Shown piece by piece: positions 1 through 12,419 of a stretch of DNA of 64,000 nt (the stretch's first letter is position 1; each line of letters begins with the position of its first letter). The position numbers were made by a program, and so were the translations under genes. Origin of the DNA: Allomyces macrogynus ATCC 38327 (taxonomy: Eukaryota; Blastocladiomycota; Blastocladiomycetes; Blastocladiales; Blastocladiaceae). The DNA lies in the NCBI GenBank assembly GCA_000151295.1, contig GG745340.1, positions 1,231,154 to 1,295,153 of the forward strand, read 5' to 3'. The notes under the pieces were generated by a model. That model did no database searches and was not told where the DNA came from. It saw nothing but the letters and a program-made list of their open reading frames with translations.

Positions 1-6
1 CCCCAG

Positions 7-2678
7 TCCAAGAACGTTTTGCGATCGTATGCGCAGTTCCTGATGGTGGTCGAGGGCAACACGGGCAAGGCGCAGCAGATCCTCGAGACGGGTGCGTACT
101 CACTGCTATCAGGCTGCTCGGAAGGAGTATGGACGGCCCACTGACTGACCTGATGGCGCGCTTTGGCCGCTCTTGACTTGGTATAGTGGAAGAAGGTACG
201 CCAATCTCACTCGAGCCTAGAATACCGTTTGTTCTGCTCAAATCCGCGCTCGATTAGCCGAAATTCGCGAGTCGCAGGTACCTGGACGATCCAGGATCCC
301 TGGCATCAGCGTGGACCCGATTGCCGAGCTTGAGACGGCGACGCCGAGTTCCCCTAGCCGCTACGAGCTCAGTAGTCGCGCATTCCGGTCTCCCACGTCC
401 GAGTCAGGTACTTAAAATCTGGCCGACACGGCGGGCGATTCTCTGAACGGAATTGCTCACGTTTTTTGGCCATCTAGGATCCACGGGCTCGCGCGCCCAG
501 CGGCAAAAGCTCGTGGGCCGGCGCCTTCTCTTCTCGCGCGTCGCGCACAGCCAATCACGGCGCAACTTGGCCCCGATCCTCGTTCTTGTCGCGACTTACG
601 TCGCATGCCTCGTGACGGGCCTGCTTCTCGCGTCGCGGTTTTTCGACAACTGCACTGATGTCGTCACGCACAAGTTTTTCTTGGCCCGAGACGCGCGGCG
701 CAAAGTGACCGAAGTGATTGACGCCGTGCACAACATGGCCTACTCGTCATACTTTGCGTCGGGCGCGCAATGGGCTGACTACGTGACCCCAATGGCCGCC
801 GAATTCGCCGCGGCCTACACGCAACTCGAAGCCTCGCTCAAAAGTCTCGAATCTGTGGGGCTGCCGTACGTCAGCGCGCAGCCGTCGCTCGCCGAGGCAA
901 CATTTCGCGTAGACGTGCGTGAAAACACTTCGATCCCGCATGCGTACGATTTTACGCCCATGGACGCGTCGCCGCTCGACCTCGTCACGGCCGTCTACAA
1001 GGCTGGGCTGTATGCCAAGGCGTATCCGACCTACGGCACGTTTCTCGCGCCCGTCTACGAGTCGGCCGACGCGACCAATTTTGTGCACAGCAACTTCAAT
1101 GCGATTTTTGACGCGATCAGCTTGATTCCGGCACTCGGGCTCAGCTCATTCCTGAGTTTGCTCAACGGGTGTTTTTACATGCTGCTCGCTGTCATGTCAG
1201 GCAGTGTGCTTGTGCTCGCTGGTGCCGCCGCGTATACGCTCATCAAGGTGCGCTGGTTCTCATATTTCTGAGTTGGATACTCTCGACTGATTTCCTCGCT
1301 TCCCCTCAGCCCATTGGCGAGTACTTTCGCACCGAGCGGCAACTTCTTCGGGTGCTGCACACAGTGCCCAAGCGCGTCGCGCAGTCAATGGTCACGACGC
1401 TCGACGAGGAAATTGAGACCTTCAACGAGGTGCTCGGCATGGACGAGGACGGCGACGACCAGGAAAACGGGGACAATGCCGGATTGACGGCGCCATCGAC
1501 GGTGACGGTGGATAGCACGAGCAGAGTGGATTTGGTCCCGCGAGTTGCGCACGCGCGCGCGCGGCGGTGGATCGTCGGGCTGACATTGGCCGCGGTCGTC
1601 ATGACGGTGGGCACGTTCTTAGTACCGCTATGGTACGGTCTTGTTTGTGCTCGGATTACAGTGCTTTCGCGTGCGACTGACGACTTGCTGGCTTTCCGAC
1701 GTGTGCAGGGCAAGCAACAGCGTGACTTACATTCAAGAACTGCTCAAGTCGAACCAGCGCAGGCAAGCGCTTCGGATTCTCAATCTCCAACTCCGGTACG
1801 TCGTTCAAGTGTCATGCGGTTTGCGCGTGGGCAGCTTCTCACATTTGTTGTCAACAGAGAGACGGTGTTTCCCTCGACGATCTTGTTCAAGGCCCGTACG
1901 TGCACTTTCTCCACCCGCGGGACTCTCTATAACCGGCACAGTGTACTGACCGCTCATTCTGTCGGCAGAGTCGGCCATTGGCTCCGTCACTGCGGCCAAT
2001 GCCATCCTCGAATCGACGCACGCCGCCGCCGTCGCCTCTGACAACCCGTACAGCGTGTCGGCGGTCCTCCCGCACCTGACGCAGCTGACGATGCCGTGCA
2101 ACGCGACCGACCCGGGCCTGTGGTGCACACTCGCGCTCCCCGGCAACTTGAGCGCCGGCGTGCGGTACACGCCGACGATTCCGCTCGACCAGGCCATCTG
2201 GACCATGACGGACCTCGTCAAGGCCCTGATCAGCACCGCACAGCCCGGGTGCGAGCTGGTCGGCGCAACGCTCGATGCGGCCGTCGTCCCCGTGCGCGGC
2301 GCCGGCAATATCTCGATCACGCCCATGAACCCGTTCGACCCGCAGTACCTGCTGTTTCGCACGATGAGCATGGACTTGCAGACGCGGCTCACCCTGGTGG
2401 ATTCGGCCATGAGCAGTTTCATTGCCGTGCAGGTGGAGAATGCACGGCGCGCTTTTTATACGCTGTGGTTGGTCACGCTCGTGGCCACGGTGGGCGCCGC
2501 GGGCGGGTTGCTGTGGACAAGCGTGAAAAGGTGGCGTGATCAAGTCATTGCGCTAGCAACGATCTTGGTGCTCGTGCCGCCGCATGTGCTCAAGGCGCAG
2601 TGGCCCGAGGCCGCGGCGCTCGTCGAGTCGGGCGGGGCCGCGCTGGATGCGGCGGCCGAGGACGAGGGGGGACTGTAG
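7..2678 (+). CDS. TmcB-like multi-spanning membrane protein, C-terminal part (5' end outside window)
   Basis: The 3' portion of a large membrane protein resembling the TmcB/TmcC (tiny macrocyst) family of TPR-containing multi-spanning proteins. Inferred exons: 7-91, 187-195, 258-407, 478-1247, 1310-1632, 1709-1795, 1858-1895, 1969-2678; phases agree throughout. The first exon encodes a TPR-like helix (SKNVLRSYAQFLMVVEGN). Four hydrophobic segments follow, near nt 569-640, 1176-1245, 1570-1632 and 2449-2520, separated by long, probably extracytoplasmic loops. Every exon has a counterpart of the same length or phase in the complete paralogue that follows, so the two arose by tandem duplication. 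The family assignment rests on remembered similarity and the ligand or role is unknown; a sensory or mechanosensory role would be inference. Confidence 0.7.
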
Positions 2679-3291
2679 CGCGGGAGGGAGCGGATAGGGG
2701 ATGGTCGGACTGTGCTGTTTGCTGGATTTACGGAGCGGTAGTCTTCAGTTCCTAGATTATATCTCGGTCCTTTTCTTGGGTGTTGCGTGGAGCAGAAGCG
2801 TCTGTTGTGAACAAGACTGCACGCGGTCACGACTGTCCGTGCCTGCCCAATCTCGCCGTGGACACAACCATGGTCACCTCACATCCTCGACAAGGGGGCA
2901 TCACTTGCTGCATTCTCTTCAAGAAACAGATCACGATGGATAGTTCTGGCCCAGAGATCAAGGGGACAGGGGCAGGAGAAGTGGCAACCGAAGGAAGTAC
3001 TGCGCAGACCGATCTTGATCTTCTCCACACTTCAGCGCGTCTCCTGTTCTCGTCGTGTGGCTACTTTCAAAATCAAGGACCTTTATTCAAGTCCACGCGC
3101 CATCGCAAACGTCTCCCGCTCCGTCGCCGCGGTCCACAATCTGACGCGCGCGCCCACGCGTCACCAACAACGTGAGTCTTCTCGACTGCCAAACTGTTGC
3201 CAGACTATCACGCTGGCGTTCCTGTCCGTTTCGAGTGTCATTTCAACCACAAACTCGCTGCATCACAACACGACGCTCTGAAATTAGCGAC
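2679..3291. other. Intergenic spacer between the tandem TmcB-like genes
   Basis: A 613-bp gap holding the 3' flank of the upstream gene and the promoter of the downstream paralogue. I see no convincing coding exon, RNA gene or repeat. Small open frames here have no recognisable features. Confidence 0.6.
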
Positions 3292-6200
3292 ATGAATTCG
3301 ACGCTTCACCCACTGGACCCCAATTGGGCACCACCATCAACTTCCGTGCCGTCCTTTGTCGTTCAGTCGCCGACTATGGAAAGGGCGCTCGATGCAGATC
3401 GAGGTTCTGCGCCGCATGGTGCCGTCCACGACCCGCACCGCCGAAATGATCACGTCCAGGGCGAACCGTCATCTTGTCCTGGCCACACTGGCCGACGCCG
3501 ATCCTCGAGCCGGTCCGTGTCGCCAAGCCCGGATTGGTCGCCGTCGTTGCGCCAGCTGTCGCGCAGCAGCTCCCGGCTGAAGCGCAAGAACGCGGCGTCG
3601 CTCACGGCACTGGCCCTCAAGGCGTCGCATGGGTATCTGAACACGCCGTCGTCGGCGACCAGTCTCGGCGCAAGCGGCGTGAGCCTACTCGAGTGCCTGC
3701 AGCTCGGCGTCAAGGCCAAGACGCGTGGGCGGTCGGGCCAGGGCGTCCATGGAGCACCATCGCCTCAGCGGTCGAGCCTGGTGTTGGCTGGGTGGGAGAA
3801 GGCGCTGTTTTCTGTCGCGTACGTGGTACGTTCTTCAGAAACAAGCGCTATTCGAGGGGCTTTTGGTGCTGATCATCATCCGTGTGTCGCGCAAGACCGT
3901 CCGGGATAACGAGCTGCCGAAATTCCTGTCGTGGCTGTTCTTGGTGCGTCGGTCAGCCGTTATGATCTCGCGTTCGGGTCTTATACCGCGATTTAAGCGT
4001 GTTCTTCGCTTCCCCTCTGCCAGTTTCTCGAGGATTTGCAGCTGCTGTCCTTTGCGTTTGCGCCTCGACTCGACCCGAACCTCCCATGGCTCTTTTCAGT
4101 TATTATTGAGCCCATTCGGCTCCTGTCCGATTACACGCAATTCATTGCGGCCAACGCGATCGGTGCGGTCGACGACTATTGGGTGAGATTACGACTCGGC
4201 GACTGACTGACCTTTGAATCGCCGTTTTAGCCCTGCTCATGATCGCCATGACGATTGGTCTCGCGCTCTACGTCGGCACTTTAGTCATTCACGCGGGGCG
4301 CGTCCCGATTCCTGCACTTCGTCTGCTGCGGTTGCTGTTCTCGATCCAAATGACCGTGCTCTCGATCCCGATGGCGCAGCTCTTGATTGGCGGGCTCAAT
4401 TGCCTCGGCGGGACGCTGGAAAAGTACGACGTGCAGTGCTTTGCGGGACGGCATTTGCCGCTGTTTATTGCGGACGTGGTCGGGCTCGTGCTGTTTGTGC
4501 CGCTCGTCGCGGTGGGGTCGCTGTTGGTGCGGTGTTTGCGCCGCGCTATTGCTTCGATGCGGTTTTTCACTATCTGGTCATCATCTAGTTCCTGGACACG
4601 CAACCGTCGTCGCACAGTCCCGACGCCAAGGCGCACGGCCGCAGCGATTTGAAAACTGTGCTCTTGCGGCTCGCGTTTGTCGCGCTCGACTCGTACACGC
4701 ACCCGACGGCGCACGACCACCCGACCACAACCTTCCACCCGGCCAGGGCCGACTGGTGGTTCATGTCGCTGGTCGCGATAGGGCTTGCATATCTTGCCGT
4801 GACCATGGCCTACACGCAGCCCTATTTCGATGCGCGGTATACAGCCGTGCGCACGGCGTTTGCGACCTCGGCGTGCCTTGCCATGGCCGCGGCCATGGTT
4901 TCCGTCGGCGCCGGCATGGGCCACGATATGTGGCTCGTACCCATGGTGCCCGTCGCTGCGACCGGGTGGGTCGTTGGGTTTGCCGGGTCATGGATGTCGG
5001 GCCGGTTCCAGTTTGAGCAGAGCGTGCGCAAGTGGTTCTACGCGCGCAAGTTGGAGACGGAGCGTCGCGCGTCGGCTGATTCGAGGAGGGCTATGCCGAT
5101 GCAGCAGACCATGGATGTGGGACCTGGCGGTTATCAAAAAGACGGTGGCCGAGCACATTGGGCCGGATTTACGTCGTCGATCAAGTCGCTCGCACGCGAA
5201 CCGGCCGCGCGGCGACGATCCAGTCATCTCGACGACCATCACGGCGTTTCGATTCTCGCCGCGCAGCCGGCCGTCAGCGCAGTACCTGTCAGAGAAATGA
5301 CGTTGACGTCTGCGCAGCCCGGCGCTCGGTCGTCGCCAGGATTCGATGCCAGCGGCGACGTGCGTGACCCGCCAGCTCTCCCAGCCGCCGCTCCGCTGTC
5401 CGCGGGCTCGCAGCACGTGGACCACGTTGCGATTCAACCATCCCGCGGCGACGCGATTGTTGACAATAGGCAAATCGACATTAGGTTGATGAGCCGGAGC
5501 GCGAGTTTTGGCGGTTCCATGGATGACGGGTCGGACCTGGACCCGGGCAGCGATCTGGATCAGTATGCAGCTGAGGACCCGTTTCTTCTTCGGCTCACGC
5601 AGGTGTCGTCGACTGATGTGCTCGCCATGGCGCACTCCGTCGAGTTGCCGCCGCCCGCGGTGTTCCGGTCGCCGCTGCAGGTCGAAGCGTGTGCGTTTCT
5701 CGTGCAAATCCGTTGGTGGTTCATAATACTCACGGATAGTTTTGCCCGCGCCCAGGCCTGCGCTTTATTCGCAACAACCCAACCGACGACCAGGTCATTA
5801 TCGGGCTCCACCTCCTCGACCGCGGCCTGCAGCAATTCGACGACGCCCTGCTCCAATACCTCGCAGCCGTGTACCTGCGCACCTACTTTGGCACCGAAGG
5901 CCAGTACGCGGCGACCGACTTGCTCGACGCCGTCACGTCCAAGCGCGAGCTGCCGTTCGACTTGAAATTTTTGGTCTTTGCACACGACCGGCACCAAGCC
6001 GACCAGCGACGCGCTCGTGGCCTGGGCGGGACGGAAGGGTTGCAGGTGCGTTTCTCTCGCTCATCACTCAACTCTTCGACACGTGCCGACGGATGGAAGA
6101 CTGGCGGCTCGGGTGCACTACAGGTGTTGGAGAACGTCGAGCTGCAGAATCTGGACCGCAAGTGCAAGCAAGCGCATTTGAGAAGCTTGACAACTGTGCG

Positions 6201-9199
6201 CTCCATCACCACCTTGTTGTACTCTTCCCCGTTGCTCACCTTCTCTACCAGTTGCGCGAGATTTTCGACGCGCTCCATGCGCAGAGCTCGGACGGTCGCG
6301 TCGTCGCTGCAGTCAAGGCGCTCACGCAGGCGCGAATCGAGGCGAGCGATTGCTACACGAAACTGCTCGAGTTGCTTCCGAAGGTAACGAAATCTATTGA
6401 TGTCTCTGGGTGGTCTGCGAGCTGACGCACGCCCATCGGACGTAGTCCAAGAACGTGCTCCGGTCCTACGCGCAGTTCTTAATGGTCGTCGAGGGGAACC
6501 AAATCAAGGCGTCGCGGATTCTCGAGCAAGGTGCATTTGCACTTGCATCACGAGCCATTGTATATTCGGTGTTGGCTGACCAGCTGCTCATGCATTTGTT
6601 CCGCGTCTAGTTGAAGAAGGTGCGTTTGTGAACGCAAGTCGAGGAAACGCTGTTGCTTGCACCGCTCCTCACGCCTCCGTGTAGCCGAAATTCTCGAGTC
6701 GCGCGTTTCCCGGGGCCCAAGGCTTTCGACCGACCTCGGCGCGTCATGCGCGCGCGTAAGCGACTTCCGATCCAGGGACGATTTCATCAGTCGGAGTCGC
6801 GGCGACTTTGCGATTCCAAGAACCGCAAATTCGGCACCGTCAGAGGGCATGTGAACTCGCTGGTCATTCTCTCAACGTGATTACTTGACTGACCGCCCCA
6901 TCCCTTCGTTTAGCATCGACCGATTCGCGTTTTCAGCGTCAGCGCATGGTGCAACGGCAAGCGCTCTACGCGCGCGTTTTGCGCAGTTACACGCCAACGA
7001 CGCTGATTCCGGCCGTGATCCTGCTCGCGCTCTACTTGGCATGCCTCGCTGTCGGCCTGGTCCTCGCGTTGCAATTTTTCGACAGCTGCAACACGGTCGT
7101 GTCCAAGGAGCTGTCGTTGGCGCGCAACGCGCGCATGAAAATCACTGAAGCGCTCGACGGCATGCATTTGATGGGCTACTCCAACTTTTTCGCGTCAGGG
7201 TGGCCCGGTTACGTTGACGCCATGGCGGCGGAGTTTGACGTCGGGTACAAGCAAGTTTCCGCGGCCCTCGCCGACCTGGAGCGCGACGGGTTGCCGTACG
7301 TGGCCGCGCAGCCCATCATGACCGTGCCCAACGTGCGCGTGTTTGCGCAAGAGCAGCTGCAGCTCGGGATCACCGTCACCAACTTCCAGGCAGCCGACAT
7401 GTCGACGCTCGACTTGGCGACGACAGTCTACAAGGCCGGGCTCATGGCGCTACAGTACCCGGTGTTTGGCATGTTCTCGGACGCGGTCTATGAGGCGCCG
7501 CAGACGCCAACGCTCTTCGTGTTCGACAATTACAAGAACGTGTTTGACGCGATCAACCAGCTGCCGAAACTCGGGCTCACGCAGTTTGTGGCCTTGATTG
7601 GGCGCGCGTTCAACACGCTGCTCGTCGTGACCGTGTTTGCGACGGCCGCGATCGTGGGCACGGCCGGCTACGCGCTGTATTGGGTACGGCCATCGATTCC
7701 CTAATGTCATGTCCACCGCTTCGCCGAGAATTCTGATTATCCCCAACTGACTCATCTAGCCCGTCGCCGGCTATTTCGGCACGCAAGCCAAGCTGCTCAA
7801 GGTGCTGCGCACCATCCCGAAACGCGTCGCGCAATCCATGGTCACGACGCTCGATGCCGAGATTGAAGCGTTTCACGAGGTGAGAGGCATAGACGAGACT
7901 GGCGAGGTCGCGGGCCACCAAGGCGATGGGAGCGCCGCATCTGGACTCGAGCGTGCGGCTGTATTACTTGCGAGTCATCGTGCCGAGGGCAGAGCTTCGG
8001 GGGGCAGCGCCAGCGGGCGGTCGGGGGAGGTGTTCACGCCGCCAGCCCGTGCACATGCGCTCGTCAAGCGCGGGATCATGGCTGCGGCGGTCGTGGCCGT
8101 GATGTTGACCGTGGGCACCTTTCTGTTGCCGCTCTCGTACGCTGTGTTGGCCGACTGTACTGTGATGATTGATTGAGGAACTGACGTTGATTTGTGGATG
8201 CTAGAGCGACGACGAGTGAGCGGCAAATCCAGGAGCTGCTCAACTCCAATCAGCGGCACCAAGCGCTGACCGTTATCAACCTGAAGATTCGGTGCGCGCG
8301 GCCCATACAACCGCTCAACAACATGTGATGCCAGAGTAACACTGGAACATCATTTGTAGAGAAGTCGTGTTTCCGTCAACCATCCTGTTCAAAGCCAGTA
8401 CGTTGGCGACATTTCTGCCCTTCTCAAAGCTGTTGAGCCTCTCCACCTAACATCCGTTCCCGGTTTCCAACTAGCATCGGCCATTGGCGCCGTCGTCGAG
8501 GCGATCGCCGACCTCGAAGACGCGCAAGTGCTTGTCACTTCCCCTTCCAACGTGCACAGCGTCACGGCGGCCCTGCCTGACCTCACGACGCTCGCCATGC
8601 CGTGCACGTCGCCGACCTTGCCGTGGTGCAACACGACGCTCCCCGGCGGACTCGGAAACGACATCATCACGAAACCCGGCTCGCCGCTCGATCAGGCCAT
8701 TTGGTCGGCGATCGACCTGGCCAAGGGTCTCGTCGCTTCCGCCCAACCCGGATGCGAGCTCGTGGGTGCAACGCTCGACCCGACATGGACCGAAGTCGGC
8801 CCACTCGGAGGCAACGTCTCGATTACGCCCATGAACCCGCACGACGGCAACCTGCTGCTGTTCCGCAAAACTTTGCATGACGTGCGCGTGCGGCTCGACA
8901 TGGTGGATGCGGCCATGCGCGCGAAAATCGTGGACCAGCTCGAATGGGATGGCGAAGTGTTTCTTGGGCTGTGGGCGCTGACTCTCGTCGCGGTCCTGGT
9001 TGTGGCCGCGTGGCTCGCGTATGGGGCGATGCGCACGTGGCGTGACCGTGCCGTCAGTCTTGCGACGGTGTTGGTCATGATGCCGGGCGCGTACGTGACG
9101 AAGGCGCAGTGGAGCGAAGGGTTTGCGTTTGTCGAGACGGGTGGGGTTGCGCTGGATACGGGCGAAAGTGACAGCGATGAGGGGGCGATCGGCGCCTGA
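3292..9199 (+). CDS. TmcB-like multi-spanning TPR membrane protein (complete, 16 exons)
   Basis: Complete paralogue of the preceding gene, about 1,621 residues. Inferred exons: 3292-3825, 3896-3943, 4024-4162, 4231-4526, 4589-5690, 5756-6045, 6124-6195, 6252-6383, 6446-6530, 6611-6619, 6685-6846, 6914-7683, 7760-8136, 8205-8291, 8360-8397, 8475-9199; the total is a multiple of three. Layout: a Ser-rich basic N-terminus, about six or seven membrane segments (nt 4030-5010), a disordered linker, a TPR-like block opening with RFIRNNPTDDQ and ending with SKNVLRSYAQFL, then four membrane segments separated by large loops. The block resembles the TmcB/TmcC TPR region. Exon 10 is only 9 nt, and the intron after exon 11 needs a GC donor. 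The start ATG is the first in frame after stops. Function unproven. Confidence 0.72.
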
Positions 9200-9843
9200 G
9201 AAGGGTCGAAGGCGACTATGGACGGGTGGAGAAGGTCCGACTTGCGTCTTGAAAGGGTTTGGGCATGATTTTTGGGTGTGTAGACCAGAAATTGGAACCA
9301 CCGTGCGAGAAACAACTCGCAACGTTCATGTCATCGGCATCTCCGAAGCCAGAACGGCAGTGCGCATCACTCATGCGTGCTGGACTGGTGGAGACAAGCG
9401 ACAAGATTTTTGGCGGAGAAGGTCAGGCGTGAACAACCGGATTGAATATGTCGGAACAGCGTTGGCAGACAGCAGAAGAAACAATAAATGGCGCACAATC
9501 ATTTTACCCCGTGGAGCCAACGTTCCCCACAACAAAGTACTCCAGTGCCGAGAGCCAGCGAGCGCGGTTGACCACATCAACCATGCAATCACTGGCCTCA
9601 GAAGCGTTCCGCGGCCAGCACTCTGATCCAATCAATCAGAAATGCAATTCTCGGCTTACATTGCGACCCTGTCACTCAGCACGCCACATGCAGTCGTGAC
9701 TCCATTTCGAATACCAACCACAGCGGCCAGAAATTTGAATGCCCTAGCTGGTAGAAAACCCAGCAGTTGAAAGGGCACTTTGAGTCGACATGACAGCTGG
9801 GACGCCCGCAGCGACTGGCAACCTGAGCGTCCTTGCTGATTTC
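9200..9843. other. Intergenic region between convergent genes
   Basis: A 644-bp gap between the ends of the TmcB-like gene (+) and the GRDP-like gene (-). No gene, RNA or repeat seen. Confidence 0.6.
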
Positions 9844-11398
9844 CTAGGGGCGGCACTTTACTGTGCACCGACCCGAGCACAACCGGCCACCACACCACGC
9901 TGGTGACGACGCGTCCAGGCTCTGGGGGTTGCCGATGCACACGCCGCGGCAGCCGCATTGAATACATTCGGCCAGCCCGTCCTTGGCAGCTGTGCCCAAC
10001 GTGACAACGCACCCAGCACACTTGCTGCGGCACGACGACCGACAGGCGAATATCGCGGCCGGATCCACGTCGACAGCGGCAAACTTGGCCCCCGCCGCGC
10101 ATGACACGCTGGGCGCCATGATATCCTCGTCAAAGAGCTCGCGCCACGTGTCGGGCATGGCCTTGGCACCGTCAGCGATCCAGGCCTCGGAGACGTTGTC
10201 GTCCGAGTCGTCGTGGTTGATGACCGTGCCCATGAGCGCGCACGTCTGCTGCGCGTACGTTGCCGGGTTCAGCTGGTGCGTGTGCCACGCCAGGTCGATT
10301 GTGGACGTGGGTACCGACCCGTGTGACAATCGCAGCGAGGAACTTGGGGTACTGCACGAGCGCCTCGGTGGGGAAATGCTGCATCACGTGCATACCCGCA
10401 TCGACCAGGTTCGCGATCTTGGCCGAGAAGCGGCGCTGGCGACGCACTGCGCGAATCATGTCCATCGACCACGGGCCCACGGTCACGTCCTGGTGCGCGT
10501 CGATGACGTGTGCGAACCGCAGCTTGTTGCCGGGCATGACTAGCCAGCCGGCCTTGGCGGCCATGATCGGCGCCATGACCGTGTCCTTGATGTCGGCCCA
10601 CGTCGGCAACGACGGCAGCGCAGTTGTGTGCTTGGCCCACAAATCGCGGTCAAACAGCTCGACAAGATCGTGCACGTTGCCGTGGTGCTTGCCGGCAAAC
10701 ATGAGCGTCTTCGGGTGCATCAGCGCGCCGGCCAGGCGCACGGCAGGGACGCGGGCGACCCGCGTCAGGAAGCGACGCACCGCGACATGCTCGGCAGTGA
10801 AACTGGTGGCGCACGACGCACACAAATGCTTCTGTGCGTGCAGGCGGAACGCCGCGTACTCGGGCATCGACAGCGTCTGTTCGGTTGCGCACAGTGGGCA
10901 CATGACCTTGGCGGTCGCCTTGGTCTCGTCCACGACCGACAGCGTCAGGTCGTACGGCATGTCGGCGGGCAAGTGCTTGGCCCAGAACTGGCGGGACGCC
11001 GCAAAGTCCTCGTCATTCTCACCCATGCGCGCCTTGGTCTATCAAGATGTTTGCCGATATTAATGTTCTGTAGCTCCAATGAAGAGGTTGTCGAGTACAG
11101 TGAATTGGCCCATGGCGCACCAGACGCATCATCGGGAACGGAATCTGCATCACTTCAGGGCCGTAGCAGCGATGCATGTCGTCCGCGTAACGGATCGGGC
11201 TCAGCGAGAGAAACGCAAACATCGCCGCTCCATCACAGTCAGAACGTCATTCTTCGAGCCACCTGTGAAGTGAGACAACTGAGATGCGTCGTAACGTACC
11301 ATGTGCGAGTGCCAGAGCATCGCCACGTCGATGGGCGGCAGCGGCACGTTCTGGGTGAGCGACGCGTCCTTGGCCACGGCCTTGGCGAGCGCCGTCAT
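9844..11398 (-). CDS. GRDP-like (glycine-rich domain-containing protein-like) protein with Cys-rich tail; frameshifted
   Basis: Two copies of the GRDP-like signature are visible: PPIDVAMLWHSHM in the first exon and STIDLAWHTHQLNP near the C-terminus, as in the family once called DUF1399. Inferred exons: 11398-11296 (start uncertain; sequence upstream may extend it), 11227-11121, 11038-9844. The second exon gives SPIRYADDMHRCYG, the usual continuation after the first WHxH motif, but its junction needs a poor donor (gttacg). The last exon changes frame by one base around 10310-10325, just before the second signature, and no intron fits there, so the gene is either disrupted or carries an assembly error. 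The tail from about 10070 is rich in Cys pairs (CRSSCRSKCAGC) where plant members are glycine-rich. Cellular role unknown. Confidence 0.65.
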
Positions 11399-11540
11399 GT
11401 ACGCGCTATGGCTCAGTCGAGCACAGATACGCACTGCATTCACATCAGCACAATCTCACAGCCCTTGACGGAAATGAGTGATGGAGCAAGGACTCTCGAC
11501 ACGTCTTGTTCAAAAAAAAAAAAGGCCGTCAACAGAACAT

Positions 11541-12419
11541 TCATGTATTTGACACGACCACATCGACTTCTGAAGCATTTCGGTGAGCTAGAACCCACTG
11601 TGCATTCCTGCCATCATTGACCTTGACGCGACGCAATCCAGCGTTCAGGTCGCTCGCAAGACCCGTGGCAACGTGCCGGCGTGCGAGCCGCGTCGTTGCT
11701 GTTGCAATCGGAACATCCATCCACCACAGTTCGCTCATGTGCGCGGCAATCGTGGTCCACACGCGCTCGTGGTTGTCGTGCGCGGCCAGGTCCGGGTCGA
11801 TGTGATCGGGCAGCGCGGTCGTGGCAGACGTGTGCAAATAGAGGCCCTCAAACACGATGACGCACGCGTGCGCGGGGATCTTGTGCTTTTCCGCGACCGG
11901 ATCACCGACGGCGTGGTCGAACCCGGGACAGAGCACGTCATGGGCGGGAACGGAGCGGATTTGCTCGACGAGGTCGAGCATTGCCTTGGCGTCGAACGTG
12001 AACGGCGCGCCGCGGCGACGGTGCGCCGTGATTGGGTCCTGGAGTTCGGCCAAACCGCGTCAGCGCGACACTTTCGGGTGGAAAGCCATGGGAAGAGCGT
12101 GACCCACCTTCATGGCGTCGAGAGTCGCCTTGGGGAAATGAAATCCATCCATTGGGACGAGCGCCGCCATGCCGTCGTGGTGTGCGTTGATGGTATCGAC
12201 GAGCTTGTGCGCGACCGTAGTTTTGCCGCTGCCGGGCACGCCGGCAATGGCGATGAGAATGCGGCCGTCGCTACGGCCACCAGATGACGGACGTGAGTGT
12301 CTGGTGCATGTCCTGCAATGGCTGTTCGCGAGTTGCTCGTACTTGGACCCGGCTAGGGCGGAAAGTCGAGCTGCTTCGCTTGGCAGGTCGTGGTGAGCAT
12401 CAATATAGCGTGGAGCCAT
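11541..12419 (-). CDS. YFH7-like P-loop kinase of the uridine kinase/phosphoribulokinase superfamily
   Basis: Two exons, 12419-12108 and 12038-11541, giving 269 residues. A Walker A (GVPGSGKTT) follows the hydrophobic strand ILIAIA, then comes the kinase signature PMDGFHF. The splice joins LDAMK to DPITAHRRRGAPFTFDA, the usual pairing in the yeast YFH7-type ATPases, and the intron carries a GCTGAC branch site. The later EGLYLH and RLARRHVATG elements match the lid/Walker B region of the same family. The fold is clear; the substrate (nucleoside, sugar or pantothenate-like) cannot be read from sequence, and the yeast relative is itself poorly defined. It lies about 140 bp upstream of the GRDP-like gene in the same direction. 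Confidence 0.78.

Noticed and set aside
3815..3900. Apparent frameshift in the TmcB-like gene after FSVAYV
   Set aside because: A 70-bp intron (GTACGT donor at 3826, acceptor at 3894-3895, CTGAT branch) restores the frame and matches the local intron style.
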